Below are positions 52,801-59,953 of a stretch of DNA of 64,000 bases, in pieces. This stretch comes from a bacterium. GTDB taxonomy: Bacteria; Actinomycetota; Acidimicrobiia; Acidimicrobiales; CATQHL01. Numbering within the stretch: position 1 is the first letter of the stretch; every line of letters begins with the position of its first letter. The stretch covers positions 35,335 to 99,334 of the forward strand of contig JAPOVS010000056.1 of NCBI GenBank assembly GCA_026708055.1, in the 5' to 3' direction. Position numbers and translations under genes: made by a program. The notes under the pieces were generated by a model, which had not been told where the DNA came from, did no database searches, and was given only the letters and a program-made list of their open reading frames with translations.

Positions 52801-55800
52801 GGAGCCTGGCCGGCTGAGCCTTCCCGAGGAGTCGGGCTGGCTGCTGGAGCCCGACGAGGGCGGCGCGCTCGAGAACCTGCACGTCGTGCGCCTGCCGGAG
52901 CGGTCGCTGGAGGCGAACGAGGTGCGGGCGGCGATCGAGGCCACCGGGCTGAACTTCTGGGACATGTTCCGCGCCCTCGCCGTGATCGACGAGGGGCTGC
53001 TGGGCGGCGAGTTCTGCGGGCGGGTGCTCGAGGTCGGCTCGGAGGTGTCGGTGGTCTCGGTCGGCGACCTGGTCGTGGGTCTGGCCTTCGGCACCTTCGC
53101 CTCCGAGGTGATCACGCACGTCGATATGGTCGCCCGGGTGCCGGAGGGCGTACCGGTGGCCGCTCTGGCCACGATCCCGACGGCCTTCACGTCGGCCCAG
53201 CTGTCCTACGACCTGTCGCGCCTGCGAGTCGGCGAGCGCGTGCTGATCCACGCCGGCGCGGGCGGCGTCGGGCTGGCGGCCGTGCAGCTGGCGCAGGCGG
53301 CCGGCGCGGAGGTCTTCGCCACGGCCAGCGCTCCGAAGCAGGGGTACCTGCGCTCTCTCGGCGTCGAGCACGTCTTCGATAGCCGCAGCACCGCCTTCGG
53401 CGAGCAGATCCTCGAAGCCACCGGCGGCGAGGGCGTCGACGTGGTGCTGAACAGCCTCACCGGCGAGGGGTTCATCGACGCCGGCCTGGCTTGCCTGGCG
53501 CACGGCGGTCGCTTCGTGGAGCTGGCCCGGGTCGGCATCCTGACCCCCGAGGAGATGGCGGCGGCCCGGCCCGACGTGGCCTACTCGATCCTCGAGTTGG
53601 ACGTCCTCAAGGAGCAGCACCCCGAGGTGGCGGGCGACGCCCTGCGGCGCGTGATGGAACTGCTCGCCGCCGGGCAGGTGACGCCGCTTAGGCACACCAG
53701 GTGGTCGCCGGCCGAGGCCGAGGGGGCGATCAAGTTCATGCGGGCGGCGCGGCACATCGGCAAGATCGTGCTGGCGGCATCGCCGCTCGAGACGGGGCGC
53801 CTGCGCGGGGACCGCACCTACCTGGTCACCGGAGGCCTCGGCGGCATCGGCTGCGTGCTGGCCTCCTGGCTGGCCGAGCGCGGCGCCGGGGCGATCGTGC
53901 TGAACGGGCGCCGCGATCCCGACCCGGTGGCCGCCGAGGCGATCGAGGCGCTGCGGGAACGGGGGGCCACGGTCGCCGTGGAGCTGGCCGACGTGACCGA
54001 CGCCGCGGCGCTGGACGCCATGCTGGCGCGGATCGAGGCCACGCTGCCGCCGCTCGGGGGCGTCATCTGTAGCGTCGGCGTGCTGTCGGACGGCGCGCTC
54101 GGCAACCAGACCTGGGAGAAGTTCGCCGACGTGCTGTGGCCCAAGATGCTCGGCGCCTGGCACCTGCACCGAGCCACCGCCGACCGCGACCTCGACCTGT
54201 TCGTGCTGTTCTCCAGCGTGGCGGGCGTGCTCGGCAACGCCGGCCAGGCGAACCACGCCGCGGCCAACGCCTTCTTGGACCAGCTGGCGGCCCACCGGCG
54301 CGCCCTGGGGCTCCCCGGCCAGAGCATCGCCTGGGGAGCCTGGTCGGGGCTCGGCGAGGCCGAGGAGCAGCGCGAGCGGATCGCGCGCCAGCTGGAGGCG
54401 CAGGGCACCGGCTGGATCGCGCCTTCCCAGGGCCTCCGGTCGCTCGAGGACCTCATGCGCCAGGATCTCGCCGCCGGCGTGGTCGCGGCAGTCGACTGGC
54501 AGGTCTTCTCGGAGAACCACGAGCAGCACTCCCCGCTGCTGGAGGATCTGCTGGAGGCGCCCGGCGACGGCGCGGATGCCGCGCAGCAGGCACCGGCGGA
54601 TCTTCTCGCCGGGATCGGTGACGCTGCTCCGGCCGAGCGCACCCAGATGCTGGTGTCGTTCCTGCAGCGCGAGCTCCAGGCGGTCATGCGCCTGCCGACC
54701 GCCCCGGCGCCCAACGTGGAGTTCTCCGATCTGGGGATGGACTCGCTGATGGCGGTGGAGCTGCGCAACCGCGTGAACCGGGCGCTCGCCGGCAAGTACG
54801 TCGCCCCCAACACCGTCGTGTTCGACTATCCCAGCGTGGCGGGCCTCGCCGGCCATCTGGCGACCGAACTCGGCGGCGCCGGCGGATCCGAGCCGGCGCC
54901 GGTCCCGGCGGCGCCGCGGGCGCCGGCGCCGACCGGCCTGACCGGAGTCGCCGGGGAGGAGTCGCTCGTCGCCGTGCCGCGCTCGCGAGCACCGGCGCCG
55001 ACCGGCGAGGGCGCCATCGCCATCGTCGGCATGGCCTGCAGATTCCCGGGGGCGGATGACCTGGCGGACTTCTGGCGCCGACTGGAGGCGGGCGAGGACG
55101 CCGTGACCGACGGTCGCCGGGATGCGGGCCCGTGGACCGGCGTCGCCGGGGACCCGGCCAACGAGAGCGCCATCGAGCGGGTCGGCGCCTTCGTGGAGGG
55201 AATCGACCGGTTCGACGCCAAGTTCTTCCGGATCGCGCCCATCGAGGCCAAGGCGATGGATCCCCAGCAGCGGCTGCTGCTGGAGACGAGTTGGCACGCC
55301 GTTCAGGATGCGGGCGTCGATCCGGGCTCGCTGAAGGGCAGCCGCACCGGCGTGTACGCCGGCATCGGCGGCAGCGAGTACCGTCACGTGGTCGCCGTCG
55401 CCGGCCGGGACGACAACTTCCTGGCCACCGCCGGAAGCGTGGCGGTCGGGCGGGTCGCCTTCGCGCTCGGCCTCGAGGGACCGGCCGTGCCGATCGATCT
55501 GGCCTGCGCCTCGTCGCTCGTCGTCGTGCACCAGGCCGTGATCGCGCTGCAGCGCAACGAGGTGGACCTCGCCCTGGTCGGCGGGGTGAACGTCGTGCTG
55601 AACCCCGCGGTGGCTCGCTATTTGGACGAGCTGGGGATGCTGGCGCGCAGCGGACGGTGCGCGGCGTTCGACGCCTCGGCCGACGGTTACGTGCGGGGCG
55701 AGGGTTGCGGCGTGATCGTGCTCAAGCGCCTCGAGGAGGCCGAGGCTGCGGGCGACCGGATCTGGGCGGTGATCCGCGGCACCGCGGTGAGCCAGAGCGG

Positions 55801-56374
55801 GGCGGGATTGGGGCTCACCGTCCCGAGCGGGCGCGCCCAGGAGCGGGTCATGCGTGAGGCGCTGGCGCAGGCCGGCGTGGCGGCCGGGGACGTGGACTAC
55901 CTGGAGGCGCACGGGGCGGCGACGCCGATGGCCGACGAGATCGAGCTGCAGGCGGTGGCGAACGTCTACGGTCCCCAGCGTGATCCCACCCGGCCCCTGC
56001 TGGTCGGGTCTGTGAAGACGAACATCGGCCACTTGGAGTCCGCGGCGGGGATTGCGGGCCTGATCAAGGTCGTGCTGTCCATGAACGGGGGCGTGATCCC
56101 GCGGCATCTCCATTTCCGTCACCCGAGTCCGGAGATCGACTGGCCGCGGCTGCCGCTGCGGATCGCGGCGGAGTCGGTGCCTTGGCCGCTGCGGCCCGAC
56201 CGCCCGGCGATGGCCGCGATCAACGTCTTCGGCATCTCCGGCGCCAACGCGCACGCCGTCGTCGAGGGTCGCCCGATGCGCACTCCCGTCGGCGCGTCGC
56301 CGGCGGGCTACCCCTTCCAGCGCCGCCGCTATTGGGTCGAACCGCCCAAGCAACGGGCCACCGACGCCGGGTAG
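46898..56374 (+). CDS. type I polyketide synthase: KS-AT-DH-MT-ER-KR-ACP-KS
   Basis: A 3158-residue synthase. KS1 (about 30-460) has the triad Cys203, His338, His378. AT (about 600-900) has GHSLGE Ser694 and His801 in PAYHS, which looks malonyl-type. DH (about 965-1250) has His1006 in DHRVFGRVLAP. C-MT has SAM motif LEVGAGTGS (about 1505). ER (about 2000-2290) has HAGAGGVGLAA. KR (about 2305-2500) has TGGLGGIG, but the catalytic Tyr is His2453 (QANHAAAN). ACP Ser2616 is in LGMDSL. A second KS (about 2705-3130) has Cys2870, His3005, His3045, then only a post-AT linker (GYPFQRRRYWV). The set fits a methyl-branched, reduced acyl chain. The layout recalls sponge-symbiont fatty-acid-type PKSs (inference). 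ATG 46898 fits; the long open frame upstream is non-coding. Confidence 0.9.
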   Translation: MNDPVGCGAGEKPPAAEPAARSRQGRPSEQPVAIVGMACRFPGADGLEAFWRLLEEGRNAVTEGVPGSGAGRVGELFGDAVESPACRFGAFLDGIDQFDAAFFRISPVEADLLDPQQRLMLETSWRALEDAGIDPDRLAGTRTGVYAGISNNEYRGLVTEAADVSDPAAGLYSVTGTSFNTAIGRVAYALGLQGPAIALDTACSSSLVAVHQAVVGLRGGEADLALAGGVHAILSGRLFEMRAVAGMLSPNGRCATFDAAADGYVRGEGCGILVLKRLEDAESDGDRIWGVIRGSALNQDGASAGLTVPNGAAQEQVTAEALRRASATAAQVDYLEAHGTGTPVGDPIELRAVANVFGPSRAPERPLLIGSVKTNMGHLEAAAGVAGLIKVALAMHRGVIPRHLNFETPSPEIDWERLPLRVTSEATAWPRAGDRPPLAGVSGFGWSGTNAHVVVEGRGAPAANGAGWPAGPPRPVAVQVPEAVGDGPAPAGGAPDFATCAARTERLLPLSGRTPGALRDLAGRYVAWLDEHAAASGSDGPVDGGTLADMAWTAGAGRSHLPHRAGVTFTDAPSLRSALESLAASQIDDGVAVGTARAGRKLAFVYTGQASQWVGMGEALYRCEPVVRAVLDRCDREIRDRRGVSLLDVMFGRSAAGDLDDAAWTQPAIYALECALTALWASLGVRPDVVLGHSLGEIAAAQAAGVFTLSDGLGFAAARGELMGALGSGGAMAAVYAPAERVAAAVAEQNAAAGGPGVSVAADNGAQQVISGPATSVRALVDRFESDGLWATVLPPCPAYHSALVEPALDDLEAVVATLATAPPSCGLVSSMTGRLTDPDAPLDGSYWRRQARAPVAFRDSIETLADQGTEVVVEIGPHAVLGPMVLMCWPDGAPTQPLSVASLQRPPGGKPVDPATGSGFVEAVARLYEAGAAVAFEGLFAGESRRRIALPGYPFEHRRHWVTGPRRRRSAGDHPLLGARHESPRGETLFVGEIATSDPPWLDDHRVFGRVLAPGALFGAMAASAVWPEGGGSIVVEDLQLRSPLVLPDDDREDGRAQPARDLQLLLEDAGATPRSHFEVFSRGAGEESWTLHAEGRVGVEAAPPERARIDPEVLIAGLTPEDVSAFYRSKADEGVRLGPRFRTLRALWSGDGEAAGEVVLPESVDRRAAAVHPVLLDGCLQVVATARKRSGLEDDGAYLVFGCDRFWLAEALGERVFCHARLRPPSGAATSGDGPLEVISGDLRIFTPDGVQIGGLSGYTVKRATRAALLSATEGTKDLLYEVVWRDRPLAEATLPADFLPSTAAVAATSDPFSAYLAAEGVDAAGRAALLGDLERLAWSYALTTLEGMGWKRRAGETLDPEPLRQRLGVADEHHKLFRRMFELLAAAGVLEARGDGFGAVVGADEPLPAELPADPEEFADRMAAQYPHGSNEVGLFRRSAGALADVLAGRADPLTLLFSSGEPTAADLYRKAPVARAANRMLRDAVARLLSALPDGRRLRVLEVGAGTGSATAAVLPELPEGRFDYVYTDISAGFFAEAEAQFGGAEAGIDYRVLDIEVDPVEQGFDPHGYDLVIASNVLHATRLLPETLAHCRAVLAPSGRLVALENLRGQGWLDLTFGQLDGWWRFADDYRPHHALAGPAVWRRALADAGFEGAEVLGLETSDATATPDRGVIIAAGPAEVTEPAGLWVLAADRSGVADGLAAELSARNQTVVLARAGSAGSAAPGKSGVRALADRRPPPTEEFSEGGGDLAGAVPGADRRPPPTEEFSRHSGEGRNLGSGDTIRAAVVDCKAPGQSLSAALSRQEVEPEKRDSWRALLEALPGDVPLCGVVHLMGTDGHGPGATTDELADDTRHAAASALALLQGLADVDATPGNGVWFVTRGAQVLEKEPTGQLTGATLWGLGKVVAQEAAHLQPRMIDLDPAAGVPAGELADELLHPDAETHVAYRLGRRRAARLVRAGTEPGRLSLPEESGWLLEPDEGGALENLHVVRLPERSLEANEVRAAIEATGLNFWDMFRALAVIDEGLLGGEFCGRVLEVGSEVSVVSVGDLVVGLAFGTFASEVITHVDMVARVPEGVPVAALATIPTAFTSAQLSYDLSRLRVGERVLIHAGAGGVGLAAVQLAQAAGAEVFATASAPKQGYLRSLGVEHVFDSRSTAFGEQILEATGGEGVDVVLNSLTGEGFIDAGLACLAHGGRFVELARVGILTPEEMAAARPDVAYSILELDVLKEQHPEVAGDALRRVMELLAAGQVTPLRHTRWSPAEAEGAIKFMRAARHIGKIVLAASPLETGRLRGDRTYLVTGGLGGIGCVLASWLAERGAGAIVLNGRRDPDPVAAEAIEALRERGATVAVELADVTDAAALDAMLARIEATLPPLGGVICSVGVLSDGALGNQTWEKFADVLWPKMLGAWHLHRATADRDLDLFVLFSSVAGVLGNAGQANHAAANAFLDQLAAHRRALGLPGQSIAWGAWSGLGEAEEQRERIARQLEAQGTGWIAPSQGLRSLEDLMRQDLAAGVVAAVDWQVFSENHEQHSPLLEDLLEAPGDGADAAQQAPADLLAGIGDAAPAERTQMLVSFLQRELQAVMRLPTAPAPNVEFSDLGMDSLMAVELRNRVNRALAGKYVAPNTVVFDYPSVAGLAGHLATELGGAGGSEPAPVPAAPRAPAPTGLTGVAGEESLVAVPRSRAPAPTGEGAIAIVGMACRFPGADDLADFWRRLEAGEDAVTDGRRDAGPWTGVAGDPANESAIERVGAFVEGIDRFDAKFFRIAPIEAKAMDPQQRLLLETSWHAVQDAGVDPGSLKGSRTGVYAGIGGSEYRHVVAVAGRDDNFLATAGSVAVGRVAFALGLEGPAVPIDLACASSLVVVHQAVIALQRNEVDLALVGGVNVVLNPAVARYLDELGMLARSGRCAAFDASADGYVRGEGCGVIVLKRLEEAEAAGDRIWAVIRGTAVSQSGAGLGLTVPSGRAQERVMREALAQAGVAAGDVDYLEAHGAATPMADEIELQAVANVYGPQRDPTRPLLVGSVKTNIGHLESAAGIAGLIKVVLSMNGGVIPRHLHFRHPSPEIDWPRLPLRIAAESVPWPLRPDRPAMAAINVFGISGANAHAVVEGRPMRTPVGASPAGYPFQRRRYWVEPPKQRATDAG
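52090..52320 (+). repeat. repeat-derived segment inside the synthase coding sequence
   Basis: A 36-nt unit (GCGGACAGGCGGCCACCGCC...) occurs at 52112-52147 and 52184-52219, 72 nt apart (24 codons). It is followed by the inverted repeat ATTCCGGC-GAAG-GCCGGAAT (52224-52243) and a stretch like that at 37.1 kb. Translated, this gives DRRPPPTEEFS twice, then RHSGEGRNLGSGDTIRAA, the classic peptide of dispersed intergenic repeats. The reading frame is kept. It falls between the MT and ER domains, in the KR structural subdomain. Confidence 0.85.
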
Positions 56375-56387
56375 CCCGCTCGTCGCG

Positions 56388-57314
56388 TCAGTCCCAGTCT
56401 CCCGGAGACCACACCAGCGGGAACATGTCGCCGAACGACTCGAGCCTCTGGCCCGTCCGGGGTTCGTACGCCGCCAGACCGGGCGGATCGGGGACCGACT
56501 GCCCGAGGCGCTGGACGTAGCGCGTCCGCGGGCCGGCGAACAGAGCGGCGTAGGCCCGCCGGTCGCGCTCGAGGGTCACGCCCTCCGGTGCGCCGTGGAG
56601 CAGGTTCCCGCAGAACAGGATGACGTCGCCCGGCTCGTAGTCCCATCCCATGATGTCGAAGGAGTCGCGGTGGCGGGGCACGTCGGGCACCGGCGGCAGC
56701 GACTTGTCCATCACGGTCCGGCGGTAGGCGAAGCCCTCGCCGCCCTTCTCGTAGACGCCGCGCTTGCGGGCGATGGCCATCCGCAGCGCGTTCTCCTCCT
56801 CGGACATGTCGGGGTCTCGGCCCACCATCGGGCGGAACGTGACACCCCAGCGGTGCGATCCGCGGACCACCTCCAGGCTGGCGCTGCGCGGCACGGGGTC
56901 GGGTGACACCCAGGCGCGCACCAGATCCTCCCCCTCCACGTTGTGGTAGCTGATGTCCTGGTGCCACGGGGTCGCCGCCATGGGGCCGGCACGCCGGAAG
57001 AACATCTGGTCCATGTAGAAGCGCACCGGGGCGGCCAGCACCGAGCCGATCAAGCCGCCGACGGGCGACTCGTCGGCGAACCGGCGAAGGCCGGCGGATC
57101 GCGCCGCCAGCAGTTGGTCGGCCCGCACGGTCGCACCTCGTGCCACCACCTCGCTGGAGTGGTGGTCGCGCTCGGCGAAGCACTCCTCGAGGCCGTCGGC
57201 GACCAGGTCCAGCCACTCCTGGGGGAGCACACCCCGCAGCAGCACCGCGCCGTCGCGGTGGAAGGCCGCGATCTCCGCGGCGGTGACCGGGCGCGCGGCA
57301 GGGCCGGCTGTCAC
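56388..57314 (-). CDS. phytanoyl-CoA dioxygenase (PhyH) family enzyme
   Basis: A 308-residue Fe(II)/2-oxoglutarate oxygenase. The facial triad is HxD in ATPWHQDISYH and the distal His in GNLLHGAP, with the 2-oxoglutarate Arg in RRAYAALFAG. Such enzymes hydroxylate or halogenate small molecules or acyl carriers. GTG start at 57314. Downstream of the ACP and PPTase genes on the same strand and convergent with the synthase, it is a plausible tailoring enzyme for the polyketide. Confidence 0.88.
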   Translation of the reverse strand: MTAGPAARPVTAAEIAAFHRDGAVLLRGVLPQEWLDLVADGLEECFAERDHHSSEVVARGATVRADQLLAARSAGLRRFADESPVGGLIGSVLAAPVRFYMDQMFFRRAGPMAATPWHQDISYHNVEGEDLVRAWVSPDPVPRSASLEVVRGSHRWGVTFRPMVGRDPDMSEEENALRMAIARKRGVYEKGGEGFAYRRTVMDKSLPPVPDVPRHRDSFDIMGWDYEPGDVILFCGNLLHGAPEGVTLERDRRAYAALFAGPRTRYVQRLGQSVPDPPGLAAYEPRTGQRLESFGDMFPLVWSPGDWD

Positions 57315-57320
57315 CGCCCG

Positions 57321-57383
57321 CCCCGTTCCGGGGGAGTCGAACCCCGTTCCGGGGGAGTCGAACCCCGTGCCGGGGGAGTCGTG
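57321..57383 (-). repeat. three tandem 21-bp units before the dioxygenase gene
   Basis: CCCCGTTCCGGGGGAGTCGAA is repeated at 57321-57341 and 57342-57362, with a slightly changed third copy at 57363-57383. In the minus direction it lies between the ACP gene and the GTG of the dioxygenase. CCCCG and CGGGG can pair, so each unit is a small hairpin. It is a possible intercistronic mRNA element, or an expansion of upstream codons (21 bp is seven codons). Confidence 0.8.
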
Positions 57384-57452
57384 CCCAAGATCGCCCTGGG
57401 CCGGCGGCTGTGTGCCGCGACTCAGGTTGTAGGGAGCACCGCTCCCGGCGGC

Positions 57453-57698
57453 TCAGCCGGCGCGAGCGTCGAGGTGGGCGATCAGGTCGCCCGGCGTGAG
57501 CAGTTCGGCGAACTCCTCGGCGGAGATGTCGACGCCGAACTCCTCGCACACGACCTTCCAGAAAGCCACCACGTCGGTGGAGCTGACGCCGGCGTCGACG
57601 ATGCTGAGGTCCATCGTCAACGGTTGGCCTGCCGTTCGGCCCTCAATGTCCAGGTTGGCGTCGACAAGGGCGCGGATCCGTTCCTCGGTGGATGACAT
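57453..57698 (-). CDS. free-standing acyl carrier protein
   Basis: An 81-residue acidic helical protein with the ACP fold. The phosphopantetheine Ser lies in DAGVSSTDVVAF (in place of the common DSL), followed by EFGVDISAEEF. ATG at 57698. It lies between the PPTase and dioxygenase genes. It could hold a starter or the product chain during tailoring. Confidence 0.85.
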   Translation of the reverse strand: MSSTEERIRALVDANLDIEGRTAGQPLTMDLSIVDAGVSSTDVVAFWKVVCEEFGVDISAEEFAELLTPGDLIAHLDARAG

Positions 57699-57873
57699 GG
57701 CTGATCCCCTTTGCTGGAGTTGCTGGCAAGAACCTCGTGGAGTCTAATCGTCCGAGGTTCGGGTGTTTGGCGGTTGCCCGGACATTTCTGGACGCCGGCT
57801 GTCTCGGGGCCTGACACCGGCCCTCGGCCGCGCCGATGCGTGCCGGACGAGGCGGCACGCGACGACTCGGTCG

Positions 57874-58590
57874 TCAGGCGCTCGTCTCGTCGGACTCCTG
57901 TGCGACTGCTGCCGCGAATCGCTCCCCGCCGATGTCGGTGAGCCGCCACTCCGGATCGGGAACCTGGGGGATCCGGACTAGGCTGTTGTGGGCTCCCGAG
58001 CGGATCGCCGCGGGGATCTCGAAGCGCGACACGTCGAAGGACAGTCCCGTGCCGAGTGCCTTGGCCGCGGCTTCCTTGAGAGTCCAGAGGCGGAAGAACA
58101 GGCGCACCCTGTCGCCGCCGGAGACCGCGGCCAGGTCGGCCTGCTCGTCCGGGCCGAACACGGCAGCGATCAGTCGACCCAGGTCACGGCGGGGGGCGTA
58201 CTCCTCCACGTCCACGCCGACTCGCCCGGCGGCCGCCAGCGCGATCAATCCGTGCCGCCCGCTGTGGCTGACGTTGAAGCCGACGGGAACCGGCCGGCCG
58301 TCGACGATTGCGAACGGCTTGCCGCCCTCGGCGATGCCGAACGAGAGACTGTCGTTGGGGCAGCCCAGTTGTGCGCACAACAGCGATCGGAGCGCAGCAC
58401 GGCACAGCACGAAGCGGCGACGCGCCTGCGTGTGCTGGAACCTGTCCCGGCGAGACCGCTCGGCCTCGTCCAGCCGTGCGGACGCCGCCGCCTCGCGAGC
58501 CTCGTGAGGCGCGAGGTCGACATAAGTGATGCGTGCCCCGCCGATCTGCCTGAACGGCTCCCACCAGCAGTCGGGAACTGACGGATCCAC
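57874..58590 (-). CDS. Sfp-type 4'-phosphopantetheinyl transferase
   Basis: About 238 residues from GTG 58590 (the frame is open to 58674). Family motifs: VGFNVSHSG, GRVGVDVEEYAPRRD and FFRLWTLKEAAAKALGTGL, which contain the Mg-binding Asp and Glu and the catalytic Glu and Lys. It converts apo-ACP domains to holo form using CoA, so it should activate the two ACPs of this cluster. First gene of the PPTase-ACP-dioxygenase set. Confidence 0.9.
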   Translation of the reverse strand: MDPSVPDCWWEPFRQIGGARITYVDLAPHEAREAAASARLDEAERSRRDRFQHTQARRRFVLCRAALRSLLCAQLGCPNDSLSFGIAEGGKPFAIVDGRPVPVGFNVSHSGRHGLIALAAAGRVGVDVEEYAPRRDLGRLIAAVFGPDEQADLAAVSGGDRVRLFFRLWTLKEAAAKALGTGLSFDVSRFEIPAAIRSGAHNSLVRIPQVPDPEWRLTDIGGERFAAAVAQESDETSA

Positions 58591-58695
58591 CGCCGGCAGA
58601 CTACAAGTGCCTCGTCGGCGACGAGGGGGGGTCTCGGGGGACGAAGCCGCCGCGCCATCGGATGTTGGCCGCAAATGCAGGTACCCCTATTGGCC

Positions 58696-58747
58696 TGCTG
58701 AGTAATCCACCGCCACCCGACCGGCGTTGCCCGTGGATTACACAGCA
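58696..58747. repeat. hairpin-forming repeat at the right end of the polyketide cluster
   Basis: TGCTGAGTAATCCAC (58696-58710) and GTGGATTACACAGCA (58733-58747) are inverted with one mismatch, around CGCCACCCGACCGGCGTTGCCC. The right 35 nt match 46812-46846 in direct orientation. The shape is like a MITE or REP element. Confidence 0.75.
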
Positions 58748-58842
58748 CACTCCTGGAGGGCGGTCCGCCGGGTCCGGTCCGCCCTGGCTACCATCGGGGC
58801 GCACCGGACCGGCGTTCGGGTCCCCCGGCGCGCCGCCGGCCT

Positions 58843-58916
58843 GCCCACGTAGCTCAGTCGGACAGAGCAGGGACCTCCTAAGTCCAAGGTCGCAGGTTCG
58901 AATCCTGCCGTGGGCG
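58843..58916 (+). tRNA. tRNA-Arg (CCU)
   Basis: A 74-nt cloverleaf: acceptor GCCCACG/CGTGGGC, D arm GCTC...GAGC, anticodon loop CTCCTAA (anticodon CCT, reading AGG), T arm GCAGG-TTCGAAT-CCTGC, discriminator G, no encoded CCA. The anticodon stem has one end mismatch. Its 3' 27 bases plus 2 nt are repeated at 59974-60002. Confidence 0.92.
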
Positions 58917-58952
58917 CCCGGGCTGGCGTATGGCCGATCTCGTGGGCCTGCC

Positions 58953-59534
58953 TCAGCGCGTGAGGGCAAGAAGTTCGGGCGGTGCCCAGTCGGGCCAGTC
59001 GGGGTGTCGTACCGGCATCCCCGAGTCGAACTCGGCCACCGGTCGGAACGGGTGGCGGGCCGACGAGTTGTCGTAGAAGCGAGCCTCCGCGCATAGGCCC
59101 GCCGCCTCGGCCACGAGCGCCCACAGGCGCCGGTATCTGGCTCGAATCCTCTCTGCCGGGACGTCGTGTCCACCGAGCCGGGCACGGATGCCGACCCGGG
59201 CGACGGCTAGGTCCTCGGGGACCATGACGGCGTGCAGGTGAACCAGATAGCCACCTGACACGGCGGCTCGGACCAAGTCCACCTTCGACCGATGAGAGAA
59301 CACCGTCTCTGTCGCGAACGATCGAGAAGTGGCGATCAACTCGGCACGCCGCGCTGCGGCGACCGCGGCGGCTTCGTAGGCGCGGTCCGCCTCGTCGCCG
59401 GGCCAACGCTCGGCGGCGATCACGTCGGCGTTCACGAACTCGAGTCCGGTCTCGGAAGCGACGCGCTCTGCGAAGGTGGTCTTGCCGGCGCCGTTCGGGC
59501 CGGCCACCACGATCAGGACAGGCTGGCCGGGCAC
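58953..59534 (-). CDS. zeta-toxin-type P-loop kinase
   Basis: A 193-residue protein with Walker A VAGPNGAGKTTF near the N-terminus, FVNADVIAAERW (the zeta-type Asp), and FATETVFSHRSKVDLV (conserved Glu and Ser/Lys). Zeta toxins phosphorylate UDP-N-acetylglucosamine and related sugars and block wall synthesis. I chose the GTG at 59534, 4 nt after the antitoxin stop. A longer frame (to 59612) overlaps the antitoxin gene and is unlikely. Confidence 0.85.
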   Translation of the reverse strand: MPGQPVLIVVAGPNGAGKTTFAERVASETGLEFVNADVIAAERWPGDEADRAYEAAAVAAARRAELIATSRSFATETVFSHRSKVDLVRAAVSGGYLVHLHAVMVPEDLAVARVGIRARLGGHDVPAERIRARYRRLWALVAEAAGLCAEARFYDNSSARHPFRPVAEFDSGMPVRHPDWPDWAPPELLALTR

Positions 59535-59538
59535 CCGG

Positions 59539-59916
59539 TCAGCCTGTGGACTCCGCCGTCGTCTCGTTGGGCGCGCGTACGACGATCTGCTCGCTTTCGT
59601 CCAACTCGGCATAGGGGCGCCCCTCGGCGACGAACTCTGCTTCGATGTTCAGCGCCTCGCGCCGTTGCTGCATCTGGTCGGCCCACGCGGCTCGCACGAC
59701 CGCTTGAGAGCGGGCGTCGAGGTCGTCGTAATGGGAGTCGCCGCCCAGGACCGCCGCAATCTCGTTGTGGGTGATGCTCCGTGACTTCTCCAACTCGCGC
59801 CCGATTCGAGCCCAGTGCGATACCTGCTGGGCGGCGCTGCGGTCCATGGATGGGGCAGCCGCCTTGGCCGAGGCGTAGATGTCGTTGTCGATGCGGACGG
59901 GGATGCTCGCTGCCAT
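59539..59916 (-). CDS. ParD-like antitoxin of the zeta-type toxin
   Basis: A 125-residue protein. The N-terminal SIPVRIDNDIYASAKAAAPS and SAAQQVSHWARIGRELEKS form a ribbon-helix-helix type segment of the ParD-like antitoxins that accompany actinobacterial zeta toxins. The acidic C-terminus (GRPYAELDESEQIVVRAP) is the likely toxin-binding part. ATG 59916 with GGAGGT 5 nt upstream. A palindrome lies 23 nt upstream. Confidence 0.8.
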   Translation of the reverse strand: MAASIPVRIDNDIYASAKAAAPSMDRSAAQQVSHWARIGRELEKSRSITHNEIAAVLGGDSHYDDLDARSQAVVRAAWADQMQQRREALNIEAEFVAEGRPYAELDESEQIVVRAPNETTAESTG

Positions 59917-59938
59917 TCCCAACCTCCGACTCGCTACC

Positions 59939-59953
59939 GTAGCAGATTGCTAC
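59939..59953. promoter_or_regulatory. operator-like palindrome upstream of the antitoxin gene
   Basis: GTAGCA-GAT-TGCTAC is a perfect inverted repeat just before the antitoxin start (minus strand), the expected place for RHH-type autorepression. It is enclosed by the att repeats, so it moves with the module. Confidence 0.6.

Noticed and set aside
57321..57383. 21-bp repeats as part of the dioxygenase coding sequence
   Set aside because: The frame is open, but the repeats lie before the conserved start, and GTG 57314 fits the family.
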